In this document: piece after piece, positions 8,799 through 17,112 of the stretch | How positions within the stretch are numbered: position 1 is the first letter of the stretch | Layout of the letters: every line of letters starts with the position of its first letter | Origin: Mesorhizobium sp. J8 | Lineage (GTDB): Bacteria > Pseudomonadota > Alphaproteobacteria > Rhizobiales > Rhizobiaceae | Reading direction: 5' to 3' | NCBI RefSeq assembly: GCF_016591715.1 | Contig: NZ_AP024109.1 | Location: 1,798,001 to 1,862,000, forward strand | DNA: 64,000 bases | Program-made: the position numbers and the translations under genes | Notes under the pieces: generated by a model | What the model was told of the DNA's origin: nothing | What the model saw: the letters and a program-made list of their open reading frames with translations, nothing else | The model's database searches: none

Positions 8799-9101
8799 TC
8801 ACATTTCGCTGTTGCCAATTATCCCGGCCTCGCCCTCGGCGAGATTGGTGACGTGCGAAGCTTTCGAAGCGAGCAATCGAACGACAGGCTTGCCGGAGCC
8901 GTCCTGTCCAAAGAATGCGATCCCCGCCCCCTGCAATACCTGGCGCATGGCAAGTAGTCTTTCCGCCGGCGGCATCCGGCCCCCGCGCTCGAATTCGCGA
9001 ATGCTCGCCTCGCTCAAATCACATTTCGCTCCAAGCCGCACCCGCGGCCAATTCAACAGGGCCCTGGCTGCTTTTACCTGCTCTGGCGTTAGAGGAGTCA
9101 C
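8799..9101 (-). CDS. Small XRE-type helix-turn-helix regulator
   Basis: A 100-residue DNA-binding protein. The sequence TPEQVKAARALLNW, then LGAKCDLSEASIREFERG, matches the Cro/C1-like HTH seen in many small alphaproteobacterial regulators, with a short tail. I chose GTG 9101 because GGAG stands about 8 bases upstream; the longer open frame from 9254 adds residues with no family resemblance. It converges on the channel-like gene with a 16-bp gap. Its target is unknown; the two tiny genes nearby are candidates. Confidence 0.72.
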   Translation of the reverse strand: MTPLTPEQVKAARALLNWPRVRLGAKCDLSEASIREFERGGRMPPAERLLAMRQVLQGAGIAFFGQDGSGKPVVRLLASKASHVTNLAEGEAGIIGNSEM

Positions 9102-9223
9102 GAAACGTCTCCGCTGCTTCTGGATCCTGCCTCGAACTGAAAGTTCAAGAACATGTTCCCCAGCAAAATGCTTATCGGGCCGCAGCCCCTTGGAACAACG
9201 ACGATCACCTACCGTTCGGGGGG

Positions 9224-9349
9224 ATGAAACAGCTTCTTTCAGATTTCGCGGCAATGGCGCAGCCGGGTTATTGGATTGCCCTCGGACTTCTCGTCATCCC
9301 CTACGGGGTGGGCGTGTTTTTCCTTGTGAGGGTTTGCCACTGTATGTGA
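9224..9349 (+). CDS. Putative 41-residue single-span membrane peptide
   Basis: A short frame starting ATG after a G-rich stretch (cgttcgggggg) that could bind the ribosome. The peptide has one hydrophobic segment (YWIALGLLVIPYGVGVFFLV) of about 20 residues and a short Cys/His tail, so it would be a single-pass inner-membrane peptide. It is divergent from the HTH regulator. No family is recognised, and a chance open frame cannot be excluded. Confidence 0.35.
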   Translation: MKQLLSDFAAMAQPGYWIALGLLVIPYGVGVFFLVRVCHCM

Positions 9350-9707
9350 CTGCGTACCGTGGTGCGATCACAAGCCCGGCCCGTCGAACGCCAACACGGT
9401 GACTTCATTTGGCCGTGGCCATCAGTGGCACTGCATCTGCCACGGCGCGCCTTGCTTCGTGTCCTTCTAGCCGAGGCGGCGTTTCGGAAAGCAGAACTGC
9501 GCGAGCTGGCATGCCCTGGCATCCCGCTGCCGTCCGCTTCAAAACGTCCTTCGTTCGGAGGGCGATTACTTTAGCACCAGCCGATATAACAGATCAGCCG
9601 GCGCCCTGTATCTAGTCCGTGCCCCCGCCGGTCAGGCCCGGCTCGTGGGCACCCCCCGCTTTCGAGCCGGGCCGCTTTCCGATCGGCTGGTTATCGATCC
9701 GGACTGG
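9350..9707. other. Intergenic stretch without a recognisable gene
   Basis: 358 bp between the two putative small membrane peptides. Apart from the stem-loop at 9635-9673 I see no coding sequence with a plausible start and ribosome-binding site. Composition is that of the surrounding DNA. Confidence 0.4.
9635..9673. repeat. Inverted repeat, 11-bp perfect arms
   Basis: GGCCCGGCTCG at 9635-9645 is matched exactly by its complement CGAGCCGGGCC at 9663-9673, with a 17-base loop. On the minus strand it lies 35 bases after the stop of the 43-residue peptide gene, so it may end that transcript, but no T-run follows. It could also be an operator or a structured RNA element. Confidence 0.5.
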
Positions 9708-9839
9708 TTATCGGTTTTGGCGGTCTTCGCGCACAACGTTGTAGAGAAGCAGCCCCGCCATCAAAGACACGACGGCGCCCACCATGTCGTGGCCGGTTAG
9801 TCCCGAACAATACACGAACGCAAATGCCAACTCGGCCAT
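9708..9839 (-). CDS. Putative 43-residue membrane peptide
   Basis: An ATG frame with AGGTGG placed 6 bases upstream. The peptide begins MAELAFAFVYCSGLTG, has a hydrophobic span (MVGAVVSLMAGLLLYNVV) and ends in a charged tail (REDRQNR). This is a plausible single-pass membrane peptide with the positive-inside C-terminus. Too short for family recognition; the good ribosome-binding site and coherent topology are the support. Confidence 0.45.
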   Translation of the reverse strand: MAELAFAFVYCSGLTGHDMVGAVVSLMAGLLLYNVVREDRQNR

Positions 9840-9928
9840 GGTTCCACCTGGGTGTGTAAGATACTTGCTGAGAGAACCCTTAGGGCAAGCTAATGTTCCT
9901 GACCGTCAGCGCCAATCCAGGCAATGTG

Positions 9929-9943
9929 GCGCCCGTCGGGCGC
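9929..9943 (-). terminator. Hairpin downstream of the type I secretion operon
   Basis: GCGCCC (9929-9934) pairs with GGGCGC (9938-9943) across a 3-base loop. It lies about 120 bases beyond the stop of prsE on the minus strand. There is no T-run, so it may be only a pause or stability element. Confidence 0.3.
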
Positions 9944-10063
9944 TCTCGCATTTCGGGCAGGGCCATTCATGCAAGCGGGTTCGGGATTCACAACGGGGAT
10001 TATGCGCCCGACCCGGTACCGTTGGCCGCGCGTTCGGAAGCGCCGATTGCCTCCTGGACCCGC

Positions 10064-11437
10064 CTACCGGAAAGCGCGTGACATCTGGTCGGTGAGCGGC
10101 TTCAGCAGATAGGACCAGACACTGCGTTGGCCTGTGCTTATATGAACCTCGGCCGGCATGCCGGGCTTGAGGACCTTCGCATCCCTCAGGCAACCGGCCT
10201 TGTTCTCGACGCTGATGCGCGCCGAGAAATAGGAGAGTTGGCGCTGCGGGTCCTTGATCAGGTCCGCGGAAATCCACTTCACCGCGCCCTGGCAGGCGGG
10301 CGTCGTGCCGGCATCAAAGGCCGGGAAACGGATCGAGACCGGTTGACCTGGCTGAATGTCATCTACCCGCGCAGGGGGAATGAGCGCGTCGACGACAAGA
10401 TCGTCCGCATCGGGGACAATCGTCATCAGCAGTTCCCCGGGAGCGATTACACCGCCGATCGTGTGGACGGTGGATTGCTGTATTGTTCCCGATTGCGGGG
10501 CGCGGATTTCAGTTTTGGTGAGCTCGTCCTGAGCCACGATCCTGCGTTCGTCGAGCTCGGTCCGTTTAGCCTCCGTTTCGCGCAGCTCCTTTGTCACTTC
10601 GCTGCGCCTTTGCTCGTCAAGCTGCAGAACCTGCAACTCGGTTTCGGTGATCTTGACCTGAGCTTCCGCAACAGCCGCCGCCAGTCGTCCAGACTCGCCT
10701 TTGGCCCGTGTCGCGTCCAATCTGACGTTGCTGAGCCTCTCCTTCGAAACCAGTTTCTTGGAGTAGAGCGCATCCACATCGGTGAGATCGCGGCCTAGCA
10801 ATGCAGCGGATTCGTCCATCGCGGCCTGCTGTGCCTTCAGGCCTTCGAGCTGTCGCTGGATTTGCTCGGTCTGGCTGCGAAGAAGCGTTTTTTGGCCCGC
10901 CAATTCCGAAGCCCGCGTCTGGAGCAAGGCGCGCTCGCCGTCGACCAGTGCCACCACGCTTGGCTTGTTCATCTCCGCCTGAAGAGCGGCTGGAAGCTGC
11001 ATTGTCGTCAGCCCCTGACGCTCCGCCTCCAGACGGGCAAGCCGCGCTGTGGCGCGGTCGAAATCCTCGCTGATGATCTGAAGGTTTGCGCGTGCCAGCG
11101 TGTCATCCAGCCTGACCAACACCTCGCCTGCCCGAACATGATCGCCATCCTGCGCGAAGATGCCGCTGATCGTGCCGCCGGCCTGGTGCTGCACCTTCTT
11201 GGTGTTGCTTTCGACCACCACGGTCGCGGGGGCAATCACGGCACCGGCGATCTGGGTCAAGCCGAGCCACAGCCCTCCGCCTACCACCAGCAGGCAAGTC
11301 ACCGCCAGGCCAAGAGCCAGGCTCGGGCCGAGGTTGCCTGGGGATGCCACTGCCTTCGTACCTGCCGAGCGCGGACCGGCATCGAACCAGGCGAAGGATG
11401 GCAGGAAGGCAAAAACGCGAGGCAGGACGTCACGCAT
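10064..11437 (-). CDS. prsE: Type I secretion membrane fusion protein (HlyD/PrsE family)
   Basis: Periplasmic adaptor that joins the ABC exporter in the inner membrane to a TolC-like outer-membrane channel. The 457-residue product has one inner-membrane span near 41-63, a split lipoyl domain (the first half with QAGGTISGIFAQDGDHVRAG), a long coiled coil about 110-330, and the returning half with TEIRAPQSGTIQQS before the beta-barrel domain. Length and layout match PrsE/PrtE proteins of rhizobia. It overlaps prsD by 8 bp in the same operon. The likely cargo is the divergent RTX glycosidase. No TolC gene is in the window, so a shared outer-membrane channel must be used. Confidence 0.92.
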   Translation of the reverse strand: MRDVLPRVFAFLPSFAWFDAGPRSAGTKAVASPGNLGPSLALGLAVTCLLVVGGGLWLGLTQIAGAVIAPATVVVESNTKKVQHQAGGTISGIFAQDGDHVRAGEVLVRLDDTLARANLQIISEDFDRATARLARLEAERQGLTTMQLPAALQAEMNKPSVVALVDGERALLQTRASELAGQKTLLRSQTEQIQRQLEGLKAQQAAMDESAALLGRDLTDVDALYSKKLVSKERLSNVRLDATRAKGESGRLAAAVAEAQVKITETELQVLQLDEQRRSEVTKELRETEAKRTELDERRIVAQDELTKTEIRAPQSGTIQQSTVHTIGGVIAPGELLMTIVPDADDLVVDALIPPARVDDIQPGQPVSIRFPAFDAGTTPACQGAVKWISADLIKDPQRQLSYFSARISVENKAGCLRDAKVLKPGMPAEVHISTGQRSVWSYLLKPLTDQMSRAFR

Positions 11438-13178
11438 GTCCGCTCACGCCTCTTTGGGTCGGAATGATCGGACGATTGGTAGCGGGAGCGGGCGGTCGCG
11501 CCATGGTTGCCAACACCTCCTCGCGGGAGCCAAACGAGCGGACCATGCCGTTGGCCAGCACCAAGACCTGATCGATGTTGGTGAGCGCGGACGGGCGATG
11601 TGCGACAACGATTACGATGCCGCCGCGTTGACGCACGGCCAGAATCGCCCCGGCGAGCGCGGCGTCACCTTCGACATCGAGGTTCGAGTTAGGCTCGTCC
11701 AGAACAACGAGGAATGGCTCGCCATAGAGCGCCCTGGCCAGGCCGATCAATTGTCTCTGGCCTGCCGACAAGGCCCTGCCTCCTTCGCCGATGCGGGTTT
11801 GAAAACCCTCCGGCAGATGCATGATCATCGAGTAGACGCCCGCGGCCCTCGCGGCTGCGACCACGCCCTTGGGGTCGCTCTTGCCGCCGAACCTCGAGAT
11901 GTTGTCCGCGACCGTTCCATCGAAAAGCTCAACATCTTGCGGCAGATAGCCGATATGAGCGCCGAGCGAATGCGGGTCCCACTGATCGAGAGGTGCCCCA
12001 TCCAGCCTTACTTTGCCGTTCAGCGGCTTCCAGGCCCCGACCAATGCCCGCACCAGCGTCGTCTTCCCGGAACCGCTCGGACCCACAATGGCCATGCCCG
12101 CGCCGCTGGACAGTTGGAAACTTACGTCGAGCACGGTCGGCTTTGGCATGCCGGGCGGCGCCACCGTCAACCTCTCGACCGTCAGCCGCGTTTGCGGCCG
12201 GGGCAACTCCATGGGTTCGGCCGGGTCCTCGAAGGTCTCGAACGTTGCCCTGAGCTGGAAATAGCTATGCCGGGTCGCCAGGAAGCTCTTCCAGTTTGCA
12301 ATCGCCGCATCGACCGGCGCCAGCGCGCGGCCCAGCAGTATCGATGACGCAATGATCACCCCAGGCGACGCTTCGCCGCCGATGACCAGGTAGGCGCCGA
12401 GGCCGAGGACCGAAGACTGCAGCGCCATCCGCAGCGCTTTCGACAACGAGCTCGTCCCTCCTATGATGTCGGAGAGCCTCTCCTGGTGCGCCAGGTAGCC
12501 ATGAACGATGTCGCCCCAGCGCCCGGCCAGTCTGGAGGAGAGGCCCATCGCGTGGACGACCTCCGCATTGCGGCGGCCGGACTCGGCAAGGGCGCGCTGC
12601 GAGATCATGGCTTCGGATGTCAGCCTGGCAGGCCTGCGGCCGAATATCTCCGCGACCGCGGTCAGCGCAACCACCGCAAGAGCGCCGATCGTGGCCAGCA
12701 CGCCGAGCAACGGGTGCAGCATGTAGATGATCAGCAGGTAGAACGGGATCCAGGGCGCATCGAAAATGACTGTCGGCCCGGATCCCGAAAGGAAACCACG
12801 CAGATGGTCGAGATCCCGCAACGGATCGAGCCGGTCTGCTTCCCGACCTGCCTTGAGCGGCAAAAGCACCGATATCGCGAATGCCCTTTGGTGAAGATTT
12901 CGGTAGAGCCGGCTGGCAATACGGACCAACAGGCGAAGCCGTATGAAATCGAGCAGCCCGTAAGCCGCGTAAAGGCCAAGCATTCCAATCGTCAACCCGA
13001 CGAGAGTCGGAACGCTCTGGGACGGCAGCACCCGATCGTAGACCTGGAGCATATAGAGAGACCCCGTCAACGCCAGAAGGTTCGTCACTGCGGAGAAGAG
13101 CCCGACTCCGGATAATCCCGTCGCGCAGTCCGACAGCGCGCTACGCAAAAGGGAAGACAATTCTTGCTTGGTCTTCAT
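11430..13178 (-). CDS. prsD: Type I secretion ABC transporter, permease plus ATPase (PrsD family)
   Basis: Energises one-step export of RTX proteins. The 582 residues comprise a membrane domain with about six helices (first near 26-45 and 58-78) and a C-terminal nucleotide-binding domain. Walker A is GPSGSGKTT at 366-374, the signature is LSAGQRQ at 470-476, and Walker B runs FLVVLDEP at 489-496 with the catalytic Glu. There is no N-terminal peptidase domain, as expected for exporters of RTX proteins rather than bacteriocins. First gene of a two-gene operon with prsE; its promoter must lie in the AT-richer gap up to 13599. Confidence 0.94.
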   Translation of the reverse strand: MKTKQELSSLLRSALSDCATGLSGVGLFSAVTNLLALTGSLYMLQVYDRVLPSQSVPTLVGLTIGMLGLYAAYGLLDFIRLRLLVRIASRLYRNLHQRAFAISVLLPLKAGREADRLDPLRDLDHLRGFLSGSGPTVIFDAPWIPFYLLIIYMLHPLLGVLATIGALAVVALTAVAEIFGRRPARLTSEAMISQRALAESGRRNAEVVHAMGLSSRLAGRWGDIVHGYLAHQERLSDIIGGTSSLSKALRMALQSSVLGLGAYLVIGGEASPGVIIASSILLGRALAPVDAAIANWKSFLATRHSYFQLRATFETFEDPAEPMELPRPQTRLTVERLTVAPPGMPKPTVLDVSFQLSSGAGMAIVGPSGSGKTTLVRALVGAWKPLNGKVRLDGAPLDQWDPHSLGAHIGYLPQDVELFDGTVADNISRFGGKSDPKGVVAAARAAGVYSMIMHLPEGFQTRIGEGGRALSAGQRQLIGLARALYGEPFLVVLDEPNSNLDVEGDAALAGAILAVRQRGGIVIVVAHRPSALTNIDQVLVLANGMVRSFGSREEVLATMARPPAPATNRPIIPTQRGVSGHA

Positions 13179-13599
13179 GGCCTCTCGTTCTTCACGCGGA
13201 CGTGCCGCGTGGCTTTCTTGGCTTGGGCCAATATTGGAAACCCCTGCTGTTGGAATGATGTCACGCCCGGGCTGAATTCCCGCGAAGACCCGAACATGAG
13301 ACGCTGCTAAGGTATTCGAACTTTAATCAAAATGAAGCAAAATCGTGACGACTTGCGTGCTCGCCAGCGCGCAAAAATGGTGAAATCCGGGGATAACCTT
13401 AGGGAAACGACCTGGTTGGAGGTCCGGCTTTTCTCGAACCATCTTGCTGAAAATGTGGAATTTTCTTCCACGCGATGTTCGTCGATCACGCAAGCGGATC
13501 AATTATTTTGACCGGCGAAATCTGTATGTGATTTCTGTCTAATCTACCTTTCGTCTAGGCAGGCGCTGTTGGGGGCGTTGCCGACAAGAAGGGACAACC
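13179..13599. promoter_or_regulatory. Divergent promoter region between prsDE and the RTX glycosidase
   Basis: 421 bp, clearly richer in A and T than the genes beside it, especially 13300-13560. A TTGACC at 13508-13513 could serve as a -35 box for the plus-strand gene, but I could not match a good -10 at the right spacing. No gene is visible. A shared control region for transporter and cargo is a reasonable inference. Confidence 0.45.
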
Positions 13600-15051
13600 A
13601 TGGCAACTCTTCACTATGCGTCCGGCGGTTCGGCCGCCGAAGTTGCGACCGCTGGATTCAATCTCGCAGACGTTCAGTATCTTTCCCAGGTGAATGCGCT
13701 TCCCGACGGAATGAAGGGACTGGTCTATCTCAGCGCCCATGACGGCGTCACCCAATCGTTCATCGACAAGGTAACCCCTTTCCTCAACAATCCGAAGGTT
13801 TTTGGATTCTTCCTGATGGACGAACCGGATCCAACCGGAAAATGGGGGACTTATGCCAGCGCTGCAAATCTGAAGGCGGAATCGGACTGGATCCACTCAC
13901 ATTTTCCGGGCGCGAAGACCTTCATCACGATGATGAACATGGGGTCTTCCACCAATCCGGATTTCACCAACACCTACAATCCGGCAAACACCGGCATCGA
14001 CTATTACGGTCTTGATCCCTATCCGGTGCGCACCGGCACAACCACCGTCGACTACAACATGATCGACAGGGCCGTGGCCGCGGCCGTGAAGTCCGGCATC
14101 CCGATCGACAAGATCATTCCCGTCTACCAGACATTCGGTGGGGGCGGCTGGGAAACCGACACGGGCGGAAAGCACGTCATGCCCACCACGTCGCAAATGC
14201 AGACGATGATGGACCACTGGGCCAAGCTCGTGCCGTCGCCGGCATTCGACTACGCCTATGCGTGGGGTTCGCAGAATGGCGACACCGCGCTTGAGAATTC
14301 ACCGGAACTGCAGGCGTTGTTCCGGCAGCACAATGCCAGCTCGACCTCGTCGGCGCCGCCGGCGACCACTGAGCCGACCCCGCCGCCGACCTCCGCGTCT
14401 ACCCCGCCAACGTCAAACCCGACGCCGCCGACAACGAGCACAGATCCCTCCCACAACGATCACGTGATCCAAGGTGGCAAGGGCAATGACACTTATCACG
14501 TCAACAATGCGCACGACAAAGTCATGGAAGCCAACGGCGGCGGCTTCGACAAGGTGATGGCCTCGGTCAGTTATGCTCTGTCGGCCGGCTCGCATATCGA
14601 GCAACTCACCACCTCCAGGACAGGTGGCAAAACCGCCATCAATCTGACAGGCAACGAGTTCGGCCAGACGATCGCCGGCAACAACGGCGACAACAAGATA
14701 AATGGCGGCGGTGGGTCGGACCTGTTGAAGGGCTATGGCGGTCACGATGCCTTCGTGTTCAACACGGTGCTCGGCCCGAACAATATCGACAGGATCGCCG
14801 ACTTCAACGTTTCGCGAGACAAGATCTATCTGGACCACACCGTGTTCGCAGGGCTTCAGAAGGGAGTGCTTGCAGCCGGCAGTTTCCACGCCGGTCATAG
14901 CGCACATGATGCGAATGACCACATCATCTACAACAGCACGACAGGTGCGCTCTCCTTCGACAGCGATGGCCTTGGCGGCCATGCGCAAGTCCAGTTTGCT
15001 AGCCTCTCCCCACATTTGTACCTGGGCGAAAACTCCTTTCTTGTGACCTGA
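13600..15051 (+). CDS. Secreted glycoside-hydrolase-like protein with C-terminal RTX domain
   Basis: A 483-residue protein in three parts. Residues 1-240 look like a TIM-barrel hydrolase, with FGFFLMDEPD (Glu75), IDYYGLDPYP (133-142) and IIPVYQTFGGGG as strand-end motifs. Residues 245-285 are a Pro/Thr/Ser-rich linker. Residues 288-483 carry calcium-binding RTX-like repeats (GGKGNDTYHV, NNGDNKINGGGGSDLLKGYGG split by variants) and a C-terminal secretion region. There is no Sec signal, which fits type I export through PrsDE encoded divergently. AAGGGA precedes the ATG by 6 bases. Likely substrate is a polysaccharide, perhaps the cell's own exopolysaccharide, as for rhizobial PrsDE cargo glycanases; the exact glycosidase family is unclear. 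Confidence 0.8.
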   Translation: MATLHYASGGSAAEVATAGFNLADVQYLSQVNALPDGMKGLVYLSAHDGVTQSFIDKVTPFLNNPKVFGFFLMDEPDPTGKWGTYASAANLKAESDWIHSHFPGAKTFITMMNMGSSTNPDFTNTYNPANTGIDYYGLDPYPVRTGTTTVDYNMIDRAVAAAVKSGIPIDKIIPVYQTFGGGGWETDTGGKHVMPTTSQMQTMMDHWAKLVPSPAFDYAYAWGSQNGDTALENSPELQALFRQHNASSTSSAPPATTEPTPPPTSASTPPTSNPTPPTTSTDPSHNDHVIQGGKGNDTYHVNNAHDKVMEANGGGFDKVMASVSYALSAGSHIEQLTTSRTGGKTAINLTGNEFGQTIAGNNGDNKINGGGGSDLLKGYGGHDAFVFNTVLGPNNIDRIADFNVSRDKIYLDHTVFAGLQKGVLAAGSFHAGHSAHDANDHIIYNSTTGALSFDSDGLGGHAQVQFASLSPHLYLGENSFLVT

Positions 15052-15062
15052 CAAAGGCCCCA

Positions 15063-15090
15063 CCGATAGGAGCGCCCGCGCTCCTATCGG
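15063..15090 (+). terminator. Perfect 12-bp hairpin after the RTX glycosidase gene
   Basis: CCGATAGGAGCG at 15063-15074 pairs without mismatch with CGCTCCTATCGG at 15079-15090 around a CCCG loop. It begins 12 bases after the stop codon. The following bases are not T-rich, so termination may need Rho or the hairpin may protect the 3' end. Confidence 0.65.
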
Positions 15091-15328
15091 CCTGGCCGGG
15101 AAACCGGTCCTCCATGCCATTCCTGGAACTCGCAAAACCAACACGGCCCGGCCCGTTGGCCTCTCCTCTGCGGTCTTCAATTACCGCTCCCCAGGACCGA
15201 TCTGCTTCCCAACTCAGTCAACTCTCGCGTGTGCCGCTTGCCTGGCTCCCACCCTTTTCTCGAATCTGCGGAACATTTTCCCGCGATCGAGGTTTTCACT
15301 GGCTGGGACAAGGACGCGGGAGGACGGC

Positions 15329-15559
15329 ATGCCAAGCTACGAGGTCGAGGAGATTTTCGCCGGAAAGGTGATTGTCTCGCACAAGATCGTCGCGCCCACG
15401 CCCTTCCGAGCTGCAAAGCTCGCAACCAATCGGGACGTTACCCTGCGAAATTCCGAGGTTCGATGGATCCGGGTCTTTGAAGAAGACAGGCGGCACCGGG
15501 CGTATGAATACACCGTCATCGAGCGACCGCAGTTCGTATCGCGCGCTGGGCCATCATAA
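15329..15559 (+). CDS. Small conserved-looking hypothetical protein
   Basis: A 76-residue soluble protein with GGGAGG placed 5 bases before the ATG, a strong ribosome-binding site. The sequence (YEVEEIFAGKVIVSHKIVAPTPFRAAKLAT, with charged C-terminal half WIRVFEEDRRHRAYEY) suggests a small alpha/beta fold and resembles short proteins common in rhizobial genomes. No function is recognised. It stands alone, with a terminator-like hairpin 42 bases downstream. Confidence 0.6.
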   Translation: MPSYEVEEIFAGKVIVSHKIVAPTPFRAAKLATNRDVTLRNSEVRWIRVFEEDRRHRAYEYTVIERPQFVSRAGPS

Positions 15560-15900
15560 AGACTCGGCATCGGCATTGCGTTAGGGCCAGGTTTCTCGGA
15601 GGAGCCATGCCGTGGCTCCATTTTCTGCATTCGATAGCAAAACACCGCTCGTTCGGTCGGCAGTAAACCGCTTGGACGATGCTCGTCGGACCCGCATTCG
15701 TTTTCAATACCAGTTACACTGACAACGGCACCGAACCGCTTGGTTCCCTCATTCGAACGGACGAGGACAAGTCCAGGGGCCGTCCCTAGCTTTGATGGTC
15801 GACTGACGCATTCCTCGCAAAGACAGCGGGCCATGAAAGACTATCCAAGTTCCAGCCATGTTGGGCAGCTGGTAGACCGCAGCTTTTGGGGAGTGGCTAA
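15560..15900. other. Intergenic stretch upstream of the exopolysaccharide locus
   Basis: 341 bp without a supported gene. The first part contains a hairpin at 15601-15619. The promoter for the plus-strand polysaccharide genes that start at 15901 should lie in the rest, but no clear boxes are visible. GGGGAG about 9 bases before 15901 is the ribosome-binding site of the first transferase. Confidence 0.4.
15601..15624 (+). terminator. Terminator-like hairpin with short T-run
   Basis: GGAGCCA (15601-15607) pairs with TGGCTCC (15613-15619) across a 5-base loop and is followed by ATTTTC. This is the shape of a weak intrinsic terminator and lies 42 bases after the small hypothetical gene. Confidence 0.5.
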
Positions 15901-17112
15901 ATGAAGCCGCACCTCGTCTGCGTCGGCGGCGAAGATCACGCGCTGCGAATTCCATTTCTCATGGAGGTGCGTGAGAGGGGCTTCCAGATCACTGCCGTTT
16001 CGACCTGCGACGGCGCCTCATTCCTAAGACATGGCATAGCGCACGAGCGCTATGGCTTCGACCGCTTCAGCAATGGCAGCGGGAAAGTGGGCACGATCAG
16101 CACGTTGCGTAAATTGATGGCCGAGTTGCGCCCCGACATCGTGCAGAGTTTCGACACCAAGCCCAATCTCTTGACCCCGCTCGCGGTGCGAGGGCAGGTG
16201 CCGGTTGTCCGCACGATCAACGGTTTGGGTTGGACGTTCTCATCGCTTTCGCCGCGCGCGTTGATGCTTCGGCCGATTTTCTGCGGCCTGCAGTGGCTGG
16301 CGTCGTTCTGGACGGCCGCGACGGTGTTCCAAAACCACGACGATCGGACGTTCTTCGAAAGGTATCGGCTGCTCGGGCATGGCGAAAAGCGTATCATCGC
16401 CGGGTCCGGCATCGACATTGGCGCATTCGCGGCTGCGAGGCACCTTGGGCCGACGCCCGCGACGATGCGCCAGGAACTAGGGCTTCAATCGGCCGAAGTC
16501 GTGATGTTTGTCGGCCGATTGACCCGTCAGAAGGGCATCCCGACCCTTCTCAAGGCCGCACCGAGAGTTCTCGCCAAAAGGCCGAATGCGCGCTTTGTGT
16601 TGATTGGGCCTTGGCAATCCGAAGGACCCTTCGCCGTCGAAGAATCGGAAATTCGGCGGCTTGGCGCAGATGTCGTCGTGTTGGGAAAACGTCAGGACGT
16701 TCCCGCCCTTCTGGGTATGGCCGACGTCTTTGCCTTTCCAACCGAATACCGCGAGGGGATTCCGCGCGTGTTGCTGGAGGCGGGGCTTGCGGGCGTGCCC
16801 ATCGTAGCCTCGAGAATGCCAGGCTGCACCGATGTCGTCCAGGATGGATGGAACGGCTATCTGGTTGCGCCGCGCGATCCCGACGCATTGGCGGATCGCA
16901 TCATCGACCTGCTCTCGGATCGCGAGCGCGCGAAGACAATGGGTGCTCGTAGCAGTGCGCTCGTCAGAGAGCGTTTTGCCCTTCCGGGAGTGGTCGAGCA
17001 GTATTGCGACCTCTACGGGAGCGTCCTGGCGGCTCAGGCCAGAGGCGGTCTTGCACATTCCGCGTCGGCGAGCCGTATCGCCAAGCGCCGATTGGGCGAG
17101 GCGCGCCGATGA
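15901..17112 (+). CDS. Glycosyltransferase family 4
   Basis: Cytoplasmic GT-B transferase, 403 residues, probably adding a sugar to the lipid-linked repeat unit of the exopolysaccharide. N-terminal half has DIVQSFDTKPNLLTPLAVRG and PVVRTINGLGW, seen in transferases of the WcaK/CapM-like group. The C-terminal nucleotide-sugar domain has VMFVGRLTRQKGIPTLL near 200 and the E-x7-E region FPTEYREGIPRVLLEAGLAGVP in two parts. It overlaps the next gene (ATGATG at its stop), so the two are likely translated together. First gene of the Wzx/Wzy locus. Confidence 0.9.
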   Translation: MKPHLVCVGGEDHALRIPFLMEVRERGFQITAVSTCDGASFLRHGIAHERYGFDRFSNGSGKVGTISTLRKLMAELRPDIVQSFDTKPNLLTPLAVRGQVPVVRTINGLGWTFSSLSPRALMLRPIFCGLQWLASFWTAATVFQNHDDRTFFERYRLLGHGEKRIIAGSGIDIGAFAAARHLGPTPATMRQELGLQSAEVVMFVGRLTRQKGIPTLLKAAPRVLAKRPNARFVLIGPWQSEGPFAVEESEIRRLGADVVVLGKRQDVPALLGMADVFAFPTEYREGIPRVLLEAGLAGVPIVASRMPGCTDVVQDGWNGYLVAPRDPDALADRIIDLLSDRERAKTMGARSSALVRERFALPGVVEQYCDLYGSVLAAQARGGLAHSASASRIAKRRLGEARR

